Source: Nocardia niigatensis NBRC 100131
GTDB lineage: Bacteria; Actinomycetota; Actinomycetes; Mycobacteriales; Mycobacteriaceae
Direction: 5' to 3'
DNA: 64,000 bases
Assembly: GCF_000308655.1 (NCBI RefSeq)
Contig: NZ_BAGC01000114.1
Coordinates: forward strand, 62,001 to 126,000
Made by a program: the position numbers and the translations under genes
Part shown: one piece after another, positions 53,258 to 61,427 of the stretch
How the letters are laid out: the number at the start of each line of letters is the position of its first letter
Position numbering within the stretch: position 1 is the first letter of the stretch
Notes under the pieces: generated by a model
Seen by the model: the letters and a program-made list of their open reading frames with translations, nothing else
Database searches by the model: none
What the model was told of the DNA's origin: nothing

Positions 53258-53950
53258 TCAACGATCGCCCGACCGGGACTGATTCACCTCGGCGAAGGTC
53301 GCGAAAATCGGCGTATCCGCATCCGCCTCGATCCCCTGCCGCCGCAGGAACCCATCGATGAGCCCCCAGACCAGCTCCGTCGCCTGATCCACGAACTCAG
53401 CGGTCTGCTCACCGGTCGGCGTATCAGACGCCGACAGCCACAGATCCGTCATCGACACCACCGCCCCGACCAGCGCCCGCGACAGATAATCCACCCCCGC
53501 GATATCCAGCGGCACCGCCTCGGCCACCGACCGCGCCAGCTTCTCCAGCCGCCGCGCCGCATCCCGGCCCAGATCCAGTTGCAGCACACCGGCACCCGAC
53601 TGCTGCAACACCGGCGCCTGCCCCAGATACCGGAACACATTGGGATGCTCCAGAATCCCCCGCGCGTACTCACCGAAGATGCGCCGCAACGCCACCCGCG
53701 GCGGCTGCAGCATCAACGTCATATCCGCGCCCGCCGACGCGAACGCCCGCCGCGACATCCGCGCCGCGATCTCGGTGAACAGATCCCCCTTGTCCGCGAA
53801 CTGCCGATACAGCCGCGGCTTGGTGATCTGCGCCTCCCGCGCGATGTCATCCATGCTCGGACGCGGACCCGCCCGATCGATCACCCGGATCGCCGCATCC
53901 ACGATGTCCTCGCGCGTCACCGACCGGGCCCCCGCACTGCTACGAACCAC
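53258..53950 (-). CDS. TetR family regulator, likely repressor of 54140-55866
   Basis: A 230-residue TetR protein: SVTREDIVDAAIRVIDRAGP, SMDDIAREAQITKPRLYRQF then ADKGDLF. It is divergent from the two-gene unit at 54140. Three related inverted-repeat sites lie between. The gene uses C-rich third positions on its complement, as do its neighbours. Confidence 0.87.
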   Translation of the reverse strand: MVRSSAGARSVTREDIVDAAIRVIDRAGPRPSMDDIAREAQITKPRLYRQFADKGDLFTEIAARMSRRAFASAGADMTLMLQPPRVALRRIFGEYARGILEHPNVFRYLGQAPVLQQSGAGVLQLDLGRDAARRLEKLARSVAEAVPLDIAGVDYLSRALVGAVVSMTDLWLSASDTPTGEQTAEFVDQATELVWGLIDGFLRRQGIEADADTPIFATFAEVNQSRSGDR

Positions 53951-53963
53951 GGGCGAAGTCTAC

Positions 53964-53980
53964 ACGTACCGGTAGTACGT
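53964..53980. promoter_or_regulatory. TetR operator, proximal to the repressor gene
   Basis: ACGTACCGGTAGTACGT: ACGTAC and GTACGT form a perfect inverted repeat. It lies 14 bp before the TetR start codon. The same sequence recurs in modified form at 54106-54121. Confidence 0.6.
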
Positions 53981-54084
53981 AACCGAAGTCTCGAATTTCG
54001 ACGCGAAACGCCCGCGCTTACCGCCAAGTCGCGTGACACAAGCCACAATCAAGGTCGACAATCCCACATTGATTTCCCACAGAA

Positions 54085-54121
54085 CGTACTGCCAGTATCG
54101 AGCTCCGTACCGGCAGTACGC
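54085..54121. promoter_or_regulatory. Two further TetR operator copies before the two-gene unit
   Basis: CGTACTGCCAGTATCG at 54085-54100 and CGTACCGGCAGTACGC at 54106-54121 share the form CGTACyGnnAGTAcG with the site at 53964. They lie 19-55 bp before the ATG at 54140, overlapping the expected promoter. Confidence 0.6.
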
Positions 54122-54139
54122 ACAACCGGAAAGACGCCG

Positions 54140-54355
54140 ATGTCCGACGCAGCACGCCAACTCAGCCACACCCTGCGCGCGCCCCTGCCCGCAGCCTTCG
54201 ACCAGCTCGACGACACCGACCTGGCCGAACTCGAACACCACCTCCAGGCCACCATGACCCGCCGCCGCGAAGCCCTCGACGCCGCCATCGGCTCCTCCCT
54301 CGACTTCGTCCCGCGCCTCATGCGCCCAGCCATAAAAAAGGCCCTTGGACTATGA
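54140..54355 (+). CDS. Small helical protein, first of a repressed two-gene unit
   Basis: 71 residues: LPAAFDQLDDTDLAELEHHL, QATMTRRREALDAAIGSSLD, RLMRPAIKKALGL. It looks helical and amphipathic with a basic C-terminus. GAAAGACG lies before the ATG. ATGA overlaps the next gene. No family recognised. Confidence 0.7.
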   Translation: MSDAARQLSHTLRAPLPAAFDQLDDTDLAELEHHLQATMTRRREALDAAIGSSLDFVPRLMRPAIKKALGL

Positions 54356-55866
54356 GCGAACACCTCGTCGCCGTCGCCGAGATCACCAAACTCGCACGCC
54401 TGCTCGGGATCTCCGACCCCACCGAACTCGACTTCCTCGCCGACCTGCCGCCCGCCGCCATCCGCGAATACCGCGAACGCGTCACCGACCGACTCTTCGA
54501 CCGAGACACCAAGCGGCTCAAAGCAATCGCCACCGCCAGCAGCATCGTGCCCGTCGGCATCAGCAGCAAGATCGCCGAACGCGCCTTCGGACCCCTGCTC
54601 TGCGCCGTCGTCGCCAGCGCCGTCGAACCCCGCCGCGCCATCGACATCGCCAAATCACTGAGCCCCGCATTCCTCGCCGAATGCGCCGTCCAGCTCGACC
54701 CCCGCCGCACCGCCGACATCCTCGCCGCCGTCCCACCCACAATGGTCACCGACGTTGCGCGCGAACTACTTTCCCACGGCGACCACATCACCATGAGCCG
54801 CTTCGTCCACGTCATCCCCGAACCCGCCCTGCGCGCCGCCGCACCCGTCATGAGCGACGCCGACCTACTGCGCATCGCCTTCCTCCTCGAAGACAAAACC
54901 GCCATCGACAACGTCCTCCACGTCATCACCGACCGCGTCCCCGGCGTCATCCGCGCCGCCTACACCCAGGACATGTGGGCCGAAGGCATCGACCTGCTCG
55001 ACTCCATCGCACCCCACAACCGGCCCTGGATCGGCGACATCACCGCCGCACTCGGCGGCGACGTCCTCGACACCCTCATCACCGCCGTCGCCGAACTCGA
55101 CGCCTGGCCCACCCTGCTGCCCATCACCAGCGCCATGAGCCACGACAGCCTCCGACTGTTCGCCGAACGACCCACCGTCCACACCGAAACCGTCCTCGGC
55201 GCCATCATGGACAGCGCCCTCGACGGCGGACAATGGGTCAACCTGCTCCCTCTCGCCTCCCACCTGCCCACACCCCAACTCGCCTTCATCGCCGCCCGCC
55301 TCGGCGAACAAGACGACAACCGCCTCGGCGACCTCATCCGCGACGCCCACACCGCCGACCTCTGGGCCGCCATGATCCCCGTCGCCCTCGCCCTCACCGA
55401 CGACCATCGCCGCCGCATGGCCGGCCTGCCCGTCATGACCGAACCCGACGTCCTCACAGCCGTCATCACCGCCACCGCCGACAACGACCTCTGGTCCCAG
55501 GCACTCCCACTCGTCGACGCCCTCCCCGACACCACCAAGCCCACCCTCGCCGCACTCATCGGCGACCTCACCCACGACCAAATCCTCGCCGCCGTGCTCA
55601 CCGCCTCCCGCAGCGACACCATCCACACCCTCGTCGACATCGCCCTCGCCCAGGACCAGGAGGGCCGTACCCGCGTCCTCTCCCTCATCGACAGCATGAA
55701 CGACATCGAGGAATTCCTCACCGCCCTCAACCCCGACACTCCGGACACGGTGTGGCAGGCCCTCATCCAGGTCCGCGACGAAATCCCCGCCCGCCTGCAA
55801 GCCCTGCTCGCCGCCCGCGCCCGCGAACTCGGCCGCGACGACGACGCCCGCAAACTCGGCCCGTGA
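54352..55866 (+). CDS. Unknown helical-repeat protein, C-terminus cut by a transposon
   Basis: 504 residues built of recurring short helical units (TADILAAVPPTMVTDVAREL, ALRAAAPVMSDADLLRIAFL, LTAVITATADNDLWSQALPL), with some likeness to the MgtE N-terminal superhelix. No catalytic motif or membrane helix is seen. The last two codons and the stop (GGC CCG TGA) belong to the terminal repeat of the Tn3-family element. Without the insertion the frame would read RKLQPLGTAAN and stop at 59533-59535. So the protein has lost 8 residues and gained 2, and may still work. Confidence 0.8.
   Translation: MSEHLVAVAEITKLARLLGISDPTELDFLADLPPAAIREYRERVTDRLFDRDTKRLKAIATASSIVPVGISSKIAERAFGPLLCAVVASAVEPRRAIDIAKSLSPAFLAECAVQLDPRRTADILAAVPPTMVTDVARELLSHGDHITMSRFVHVIPEPALRAAAPVMSDADLLRIAFLLEDKTAIDNVLHVITDRVPGVIRAAYTQDMWAEGIDLLDSIAPHNRPWIGDITAALGGDVLDTLITAVAELDAWPTLLPITSAMSHDSLRLFAERPTVHTETVLGAIMDSALDGGQWVNLLPLASHLPTPQLAFIAARLGEQDDNRLGDLIRDAHTADLWAAMIPVALALTDDHRRRMAGLPVMTEPDVLTAVITATADNDLWSQALPLVDALPDTTKPTLAALIGDLTHDQILAAVLTASRSDTIHTLVDIALAQDQEGRTRVLSLIDSMNDIEEFLTALNPDTPDTVWQALIQVRDEIPARLQALLAARARELGRDDDARKLGP
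55853..55857. repeat. Left 5-bp target-site duplication
   Basis: AACTC directly precedes the left terminal repeat. The same five bases follow the right terminal repeat at 59504-59508. Confidence 0.9.
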
Positions 55867-55895
55867 GGGCCAGTGACGAGAAAAGTCACGCTAAG
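55858..55895 (+). repeat. Left 38-bp terminal inverted repeat
   Basis: Starts GGCCCGTGAGGGCCAGTGAC and ends GTCACGCTAAG. 38 of 38 positions match the complement of 59466-59503. It supplies the stop codon of the interrupted gene. Confidence 0.92.
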
Positions 55896-55960
55896 TGGCT
55901 CGCAGGCGTGCCTTGGATTCCGAAATGCGTTGCTTGGCGGCATGTTCCCGGTCACGCCCG

Positions 55961-55998
55961 AACGTCAGCGGCCCAATATCGCGAAAAGTCACGCTAAG
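55961..55998 (+). repeat. Second, internal Tn3-type end
   Basis: The last 18 bases, CGCGAAAAGTCACGCTAAG, repeat the inner half of the terminal repeat 103 bp further in; the outer half has diverged. It may be a second transposon end from a nested or rearranged element, or an extra transposase-binding site. Confidence 0.6.
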
Positions 55999-56001
55999 GA
56001 G

Positions 56002-56099
56002 TTACCGCAGATAGCGGCGCACTATGTGCGGTGATCTTCGAGTCGTCCTGGCGTGATGACCCATTCACGTAAGGGCGACTCGGGAAACTATCTGCGGTA
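56002..56099. repeat. Probable recombination site of the tyrosine recombinase
   Basis: TACCGCAGATAG (56002-56013) and CTATCTGCGGTA (56088-56099) are perfect inverted arms around 74 bp. Inside, GAGTCG and CGACTC near 56039 and 56079 form a second inverted pair. It sits directly before the recombinase gene, like the internal recombination site next to tnpI in Tn4430-type transposons. Confidence 0.6.
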
Positions 56100-57062
56100 G
56101 TGGGCGGGAGGCCGGTGACGGTGGCGCGGGTTCGGATACTTCCGAGGCCAACCGGTGGTGTGCGGCTGGCGGATGCGGTGCGGATCTATCTGGGCACGAT
56201 TACCGTGGCGAACACTCGCGCGACGTACGCGGCGGCGCTGGGTCGGCTCGTGGCCGACTTCGGGGCGGACACCGATGTGGCGCTTCTGGATTCGGAGCCG
56301 GATCGGGTGAGTGTCTGGTTCATGTTCGTGTGGGGTGGGAAGTCGGCGAAGACATTCAACATCCGGTTGACCGCGCTGGCGTCGGCGTGCGGGTATTGGC
56401 GGGAGCAGGGCTGGCTGGCCGGTGATCCGCTGGTGCGGTTGCGGGCGCGGCCCGCGCCGCCGGATACCAGCAAGGCGTTGAGCCGGGATCGGGTCGCGGA
56501 GATCTTGGGCTCGGAGGCGCCGCTGCGGGAGCGGGTGTTGTGGCACATGCTGTATGAGTCCTCGGCGCGTGCCGAAGAGGTGCTGATGCTGGATGTGCCC
56601 GAACTCGATACCGTGAACCGGTGCGCGGTGGTGACGCGCAAAGGTGGGACACGTGAAGTGATCGCGTGGCAGACCGGTACCGCCCGGCTGCTGCCGCGGA
56701 TGCTGGCCGGCCGCAAGACCGGGCCGCTGTTTCTCACCGACCGCAAAGCACGGCCCTCGGTGGCCCGCAACGACATCGACCAGAAGAGCGGGCGAGCGCG
56801 CCTGTCGTACCGGCGTGCCGCCGAGCTGTTCGAGGCCCACACCGAGCACTACACCGATGGCCCATACACGCTGCATCAACTGCGCCACTCCCGGCTGACA
56901 CACGCCGCGGAGGACGGCGCGTCCACACCGGTGCTGATGAAGCTGTCCGGGCACTCCTCGGTACGCAGCCTCGCCAAATACGCGCGGGTGTCCGACGAGG
57001 GGCTGCGCCGCTATCAGGCCGTCAGCGACCCGGCCGCGCGTCAGCGGCGAACGGGTCGCTGA
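56100..57062 (+). CDS. Tyrosine recombinase (TnpI-like resolvase/integrase)
   Basis: A phage-integrase-fold recombinase of 320 residues. The N-terminal core-binding domain (TRATYAAALGRLVADFGADT) is followed by the catalytic domain: first Arg in YESSARAEEVL, Lys in VVTRKGGTRE, His-x2-Arg in LHQLRHSRL, and the late His and Tyr in LSGHSSVRSLAKYARV. All catalytic residues are present. It likely resolves cointegrates of this Tn3-family element at the site directly upstream. GTG 56100 is taken; GTG 56115 after GGGAGG is an alternative. Confidence 0.85.
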   Translation: MGGRPVTVARVRILPRPTGGVRLADAVRIYLGTITVANTRATYAAALGRLVADFGADTDVALLDSEPDRVSVWFMFVWGGKSAKTFNIRLTALASACGYWREQGWLAGDPLVRLRARPAPPDTSKALSRDRVAEILGSEAPLRERVLWHMLYESSARAEEVLMLDVPELDTVNRCAVVTRKGGTREVIAWQTGTARLLPRMLAGRKTGPLFLTDRKARPSVARNDIDQKSGRARLSYRRAAELFEAHTEHYTDGPYTLHQLRHSRLTHAAEDGASTPVLMKLSGHSSVRSLAKYARVSDEGLRRYQAVSDPAARQRRTGR

Positions 57063-57076
57063 CGCGCGGCGCCCTC

Positions 57077-58228
57077 TCACGAAGCGGCGGCCGCGTCGTG
57101 GACTGCGGCGGCGAGGCGGTGGTGTTCGGGGTAGGACCAGGTGGAGGAGAATCGGCGGCGGGTGTAACCGAAGGTGATGCCGCTGTGCGGGTCGGCGAAG
57201 GCTTCCGAGCCCGCCGACCCGTTGTGGCCGAAGGCGCGGGCGCTGAGGAACCGATATTGCGGGCCTTTGGCCTGGAACCCGAGGGCGTAGTGCTTGTCCT
57301 GTCCGGCGACGAGGTCGAAGCCGGTGGAGTGGAGCATGGTGAATTCACCGAGGGTGTCGGGTTTCAGCAGCGGCGGTTGTCCGTTGAGGCCGTATACCGC
57401 GGCGGTGTAGAGGCCGGCGAGTCCACGGGCGTTGCCGACCCCGCCGGCGGAGGCCGGGCCGAGCGCGCGGACCCGCCGGGTGTTGGCGAAGGCCACTTGA
57501 TCGAGGGGTGGGTTCGAGTTGAGGGCGTAACCGATTCCGGTGAGGCTGTGTGGCCCGGGACCACCCGACCAGAGCGCGGCGAGCTCGTCAGGACTGGCCA
57601 GCCCCGGCTCGATCTCCCGGAAGCGGGGCTCCTCGGCTTCGGGTAGCCCGAGGTAGAGGTCGAGCCCGTAGGGGGATCGGATGCGCTCGTCATAGATGTC
57701 TTGCAGTGAACGTCCGGTGTACCTGCGGACCACCTCGGCCACGATCGCGAATTCGACGAACCCGCTGTACCCGATGGCCGAACCGGGCTTCCAGTACGGG
57801 CGCTGACTGGCCAAGCGAGCGGCGATCACCGCATCGTCGGCGAGTTCGTCCGCGGTGAACCCGCCGTCGACGCCGATGACACCGGAACGGTGGGTGAGAA
57901 CATCGCGGACGGTGATTCCGTTCTTCCCGGCGGCGGCGAACTCTGCCCAGCGCGCCGCGATGGGCTCGTCCAGATCCAGCGTTCCATCCTGCATCAGCAA
58001 CGCCACTACCAAGGTGGCGGCGCCCTTGGTGCAGGAGTAGACGCCGGTCAGGGTGTCGCCGGTGACCTCGTTTCCAAACCACAGGTCGACGACCTGCCTG
58101 CCGTGCACGTACACCGTGAGCTGGGCACCGGCCTCGCCGGCCTCATCGGCGACCGCCGTGGTGAGGAACTCCGCGCGAACCGCGTCGAACTCCTCAACGA
58201 CCGTCCCGTGCACCTCGATGGTGCTCAT
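57077..58228 (-). CDS. Serine hydrolase, beta-lactamase/EstB type (transposon passenger)
   Basis: A 383-residue class-C beta-lactamase-fold protein. Nucleophile motif SCTK in VYSCTKGAA; Tyr motif in GYSGFVEFAIVAEVV; late loop FGHNGSAGSEAFADP. It is similar in layout to the gene at 46127 but clearly diverged. ATG 58228 (MSTIEVHGTVV) is chosen over an upstream start that lacks signals. As cargo of a transposon it might give resistance to an ester or beta-lactam compound, though the family is mostly esterase. Confidence 0.85.
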   Translation of the reverse strand: MSTIEVHGTVVEEFDAVRAEFLTTAVADEAGEAGAQLTVYVHGRQVVDLWFGNEVTGDTLTGVYSCTKGAATLVVALLMQDGTLDLDEPIAARWAEFAAAGKNGITVRDVLTHRSGVIGVDGGFTADELADDAVIAARLASQRPYWKPGSAIGYSGFVEFAIVAEVVRRYTGRSLQDIYDERIRSPYGLDLYLGLPEAEEPRFREIEPGLASPDELAALWSGGPGPHSLTGIGYALNSNPPLDQVAFANTRRVRALGPASAGGVGNARGLAGLYTAAVYGLNGQPPLLKPDTLGEFTMLHSTGFDLVAGQDKHYALGFQAKGPQYRFLSARAFGHNGSAGSEAFADPHSGITFGYTRRRFSSTWSYPEHHRLAAAVHDAAAAS

Positions 58229-58394
58229 CAGATGTTGTGCTCCGTTCGTATCTGATCGAGTGCGTTTGTCCCGCACACGTCTTACTCATGCCGTCGATCC
58301 TGCTGCGGACTCGTGCGGGTCGTCCAAGACCGATCGGGTGCACTGCGATACCGTACGGGTATTGGTCGAGGTCAGCGTCGGATGCGATGAGACG

Positions 58395-58530
58395 ATGGAG
58401 ACGCGGGAATTGCGCTACTTCGTCGCCGTCGCCGAGGAGTTGCACTTCGGGCGGGCTGCACAGCGGCTCGCGATGGCGCAACCACCGCTGTCACGGGCGA
58501 TCCAGCAGCTGGAACGGCGGCTGCCCGAAC
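58395..58530 (+). pseudogene. LysR family regulator, N-terminal fragment
   Basis: From ATG 58395 the frame encodes a LysR HTH: METRELRYFVAVAEELHFGR, AAQRLAMAQPPLSRAIQQLE, RRL. It then runs into sequence that is the antisense of the transposase. So the gene was cut at about 58527. It is divergent from the serine hydrolase and may once have controlled it. Confidence 0.8.
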
Positions 58531-59413
58531 CGCGGGCGTCCTCCCACGCCATTCCCGACAGAAGGTGCGCGCGAGGGTCGCGCCACTTCGAGGAATGCTC
58601 GGCGAAGATGTTGCGGTACTTCAGATGCCGATGAAACTGTTCCAGCAGGCACAGCGTGTAAGCCGCGCGATCAACGGTCTGTTCCGGACGCTCTGGTGGA
58701 TAGACGAGGCGCTGCCAGCCGCCGCCGACCAGGTCGTGATCGACCCGGCGGGCATCGAGCCAGCGGGCGGGCAGCCCACGGGTGCGCTGCGGGGAGATCA
58801 TGTCGGCCAGGTTGTCCAGCGCGGCCAGGACCGGTTTGCCGTCGCCGGTGGCCCCGAAGTCGATGGTGCGCATCATCGTGGGCAGGAACGAGCGGACCGT
58901 GGAGAACCGGCCCGCCAGCTCCTCGAGCCGCTGCTCATCGAATTCCGGATCCGCTTGCGGCACAAGCTCATCTATCGCGGCCGGCGCCGCCCGCAACTCG
59001 GCCTTGGACACGGTGTTCTCGATCAGATCCCACACGAGTTCCAGCGACAGGCCCGGATCTGCCTCACTCATCTCCAACAGCACCCGCACCGCGCGGGCGA
59101 GCTTGCCCGCATTGCGCGTCACGCGCGGGTAGCGGCGCAGCTTCTCATCCTTAGACTGCCGCTCGGCCTTGGCCATCAAGTCGGTGACCATAAGCAGGTC
59201 GAACAACTCGAGGGCATCATCGACAGCCATGGCGCGCAACGTGAACACCGTCGCGCACAGCAGCGCCAGCAGCCGCTCGCGCTGTGGCGTCATCCGCCGC
59301 AGATGCGAGGTCTTGCCGTTCAATCCGTGCGAGGCCAGGGCAATCAGCCGCCGCGGTGGCACCTCGGCCACGCCCTCATCACGCACAGCCGGACATGAAA
59401 CCACCAGCGCCAC
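58530..59413 (-). pseudogene. Tn3-family transposase, internal fragment
   Basis: The minus strand encodes the middle part of a Tn3 transposase: VAEVPPRRLIALASHGLNGK, AVDDALELFDLLMVTDLMAK, RYPRVTRNAGKLARAVRVLL, LSLELVWDLIENTVSKAELR, DRAAYTLCLLEQFHRHLKYR. It starts without its N-terminal part some 50 bp from the right terminal repeat and ends near 58530 against the LysR fragment, before the C-terminal catalytic part. It cannot act as a transposase. Confidence 0.85.
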
Positions 59414-59465
59414 AACGCCACCCGCAGTTCATCGAAGAATAACGCTCGGTCCGCCCCACCAGCCG

Positions 59466-59503
59466 CTTAGCGTGACTTTTCTCGTCACTGGCCCTCACGG
59501 GCC
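59466..59503 (-). repeat. Right 38-bp terminal inverted repeat
   Basis: Exact inverse of 55858-55895. Confidence 0.92.
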
Positions 59504-59508
59504 AACTC
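59504..59508. repeat. Right 5-bp target-site duplication
   Basis: AACTC, the copy of 55853-55857. Confidence 0.9.
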
Positions 59509-59535
59509 CAGCCCCTGGGCACGGCCGCGAACTGA
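59509..59535 (+). pseudogene. Displaced C-terminal codons of the gene at 54352
   Basis: Read in the frame of the interrupted gene, the bases give QPLGTAAN and then TGA at 59533-59535. They follow the target duplication directly and end 18 bp before a terminator hairpin, as a true gene end should. Confidence 0.8.
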
Positions 59536-59552
59536 TCGCACTCCGCCCCACC

Positions 59553-59581
59553 ACGCCCGGCCCCGCAGCGGCCGGGCGTTT
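59553..59581 (+). terminator. Terminator of the interrupted two-gene unit
   Basis: ACGCCCGGCC (59553-59562) pairs with GGCCGGGCGT (59570-59579) around a 7-base loop, with TTT at 59579-59581. It now lies 3.7 kb from the gene it served, beyond the transposon. Confidence 0.75.
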
Positions 59582-59650
59582 CACATATCCGGCCCTTTGA
59601 GAGAATGGCTCGTCCACCACCCCGCGCACGAAGGATCACCACAGCTTCCG

Positions 59651-61132
59651 ATGGCCGAGCAGACCACCCCGGCAACACCGACCGACGCCACGGCCATCGA
59701 TCCCACCGAGGTGGCCATCGACCCCGACGAGCTCGCCACCTGCCTGCGCGTCCTCGAACAGGCCGGACAGCTCGACAAGGAACACCCGGACTCCGTCACC
59801 GTGCAGCGGGCCGTCGCGCACATGTTCAAGAAGTTCAAGCGCAACAAGCGCATCGCCGCCCGCGACGCCATCTCCGAAGCCGACCGTCAAGTCGTCGCCG
59901 CCACCGCTACCGGCTCGCCCAACCGCATCGACGACGAAACCGCCGGCATCCCGATCAGCTCCACCACCACCGGCGCCAGCGCCGGAACCCTGCTGCGTCC
60001 GCGTCCCTGCTACATATGCAAACAGCGCTATACCCGCGTGGACGCCTTCTACCACCAGCTCTGCCCCGACTGCGCCACCAAGAGCCACGCCAAACGCGAC
60101 GCCCGCACCGACCTCACCGGCAAACGCGCCCTCCTCACCGGCGGCCGCGCCAAGATCGGCATGTACATCGCCCTGCGACTGCTCCGCGACGGCGCGCACA
60201 CCACCATCACCACCCGCTTCCCCAACGACGCCATCCGCCGCTTCGCCGCCCAGCCCGACAGCGCCGACTGGCTGCACCGCCTCCGCATCGTCGGCATCGA
60301 CCTGCGCGACCCCGCCCAGGTCGTCGCACTCGCCGATGACATCGCCGCACAAGGCCCGCTCGACATCCTCATCAACAACGCGGCACAGACCGTGCGGCGC
60401 ACCACCGGCGCCTATAGCGCCCTCGTCGAAGCGGAGAACGGGCCATTGCCCGCCGGCGAACTGCCCGACGTGATCAGCTTCGGCAAGACCATGCAGGCGC
60501 ACCCGACCGCGCTCACCGCCTCCCTCACCCCGGGCCTCACCGCGGAGGACGTCACCGACCTCGCCCTCCTCGCCGGTTCGGCCACGCCCGAACGCATTTC
60601 GCAGGGCGTCGCCATCGACGCGGGCGGCCTCGTCCCCGACCTCGCCCACACCAACAGCTGGGTCCAGACCGTCGGCGAAGTCGACGCCACCGAACTGCTC
60701 GAAGTGCAGCTGTGCAACTCGGTCGCGCCGTTCATCCTCATCTCCCGGCTGCGCCCCTCCATGGCCGCCGCACCCTCCCGACGCAAGTACGTCGTCAACG
60801 TCTCCGCCATGGAAGGCGTCTTCGCCCGCGGCTACAAGGGCGCCGGCCACCCGCACACCAATATGGCCAAGGCCGCGCTCAACATGCTGACCCGCACCAG
60901 CGCACGCGAGATGTTCGAGGGCGACAAGATCCTCATGACCGCCGTCGACACCGGCTGGATCACCGACGAACGCCCGCACTACACCAAGATCCGCCTGGCC
61001 GAGGAAGGCTTCCACGCCCCCCTCGACCTGGTCGACGGCGCGGCCCGGGTGTACGACCCGATCGTCCGCGGCGAAGCCGGCGACGACCTCTACGGGTGCT
61101 TCCTCAAGGACTACGAACCCTCCAACTGGTAG
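59651..61132 (+). CDS. SDR-type oxidoreductase with an inserted zinc-binding segment
   Basis: 493 residues. An N-terminal helical region (LDKEHPDSVTVQRAVAHMFK) leads to a Cys motif, PCYICKQRYTRVDAFYHQLC then PDCA (about residues 118-143), that looks like a zinc site of two CxxC pairs. A Rossmann SDR domain follows: LLTGGRAKIGMYIALRLL, LINNAAQTVRR, VVNVSAMEG. The usual Tyr-x3-Lys is replaced by TNMAK. Function unknown; similar proteins occur in fungi and plants by my recollection. ATG 59651 is chosen; no strong ribosome-binding site is seen. Confidence 0.7.
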   Translation: MAEQTTPATPTDATAIDPTEVAIDPDELATCLRVLEQAGQLDKEHPDSVTVQRAVAHMFKKFKRNKRIAARDAISEADRQVVAATATGSPNRIDDETAGIPISSTTTGASAGTLLRPRPCYICKQRYTRVDAFYHQLCPDCATKSHAKRDARTDLTGKRALLTGGRAKIGMYIALRLLRDGAHTTITTRFPNDAIRRFAAQPDSADWLHRLRIVGIDLRDPAQVVALADDIAAQGPLDILINNAAQTVRRTTGAYSALVEAENGPLPAGELPDVISFGKTMQAHPTALTASLTPGLTAEDVTDLALLAGSATPERISQGVAIDAGGLVPDLAHTNSWVQTVGEVDATELLEVQLCNSVAPFILISRLRPSMAAAPSRRKYVVNVSAMEGVFARGYKGAGHPHTNMAKAALNMLTRTSAREMFEGDKILMTAVDTGWITDERPHYTKIRLAEEGFHAPLDLVDGAARVYDPIVRGEAGDDLYGCFLKDYEPSNW

Positions 61133-61427
61133 CCCCGGCACCAGCCCTGACCGGCCCCTCTCCTCTTGGCTGTTCTTTGGAGGTGATGGGGCCGGTTCGA
61201 GACATTGCGAATAGGAAGCTAATACATGTTTAGATGCGCATATTTCAGTATCGGTATGTTTACTCTCCACTGATTCACTGCCGGTGACGGGCTCCAGGGA
61301 CTTCTCTTCCCGACGCAGACTCCCTACTTCCGATCCGGGAGTACTTTCCTATGCCCCCTCGCTCCCCCAACGTCCCAGTGCAGGGCCATAATCGACGCAC
61401 TCCCCCACTACGAGGACTGGCGGACTC
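61133..61427. other. AT-richer intergenic region, probable promoter
   Basis: No gene is supported. The stretch 61205-61270 is markedly richer in A and T than its surroundings (GAAGCTAATACATGTTTAGA), which suggests the promoter of the methyltransferase or a recent insertion of foreign DNA. Confidence 0.4.

Larger units (their letters stand above)
55858..59503. mobile_element. Tn3-family transposon with perfect 38-bp ends
   Basis: A 3646-bp element. The 38-bp terminal repeats (55858-55895 and 59466-59503) are identical and end inside in GAAAAGTCACGCTAAG, matching the Tn3-family pattern GAAAA-TCACG-TAAG. AACTC is duplicated on both sides. Inside are a recombination-site-like region, a tyrosine recombinase, a serine hydrolase, a LysR fragment and a 5'- and 3'-truncated transposase. 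With no whole transposase it depends on one in trans. The unbroken target gene around it can be rebuilt exactly, so insertion is recent on the scale of its decay. Confidence 0.9.

Noticed and set aside
54345..55997. 550-codon frame overlapping the helical-repeat gene
   Set aside because: Product is almost only Arg, His, Pro and Thr; it is an out-of-frame reading of the real gene.
58229..58394. A start further upstream for the serine hydrolase
   Set aside because: The added 16 residues lack a ribosome-binding site and family similarity; ATG 58228 fits the fold start.
59636..61270. 544-codon frame opposite the SDR gene
   Set aside because: Gly/Val/Asp-rich mirror product; the SDR on the plus strand has clear Rossmann motifs.
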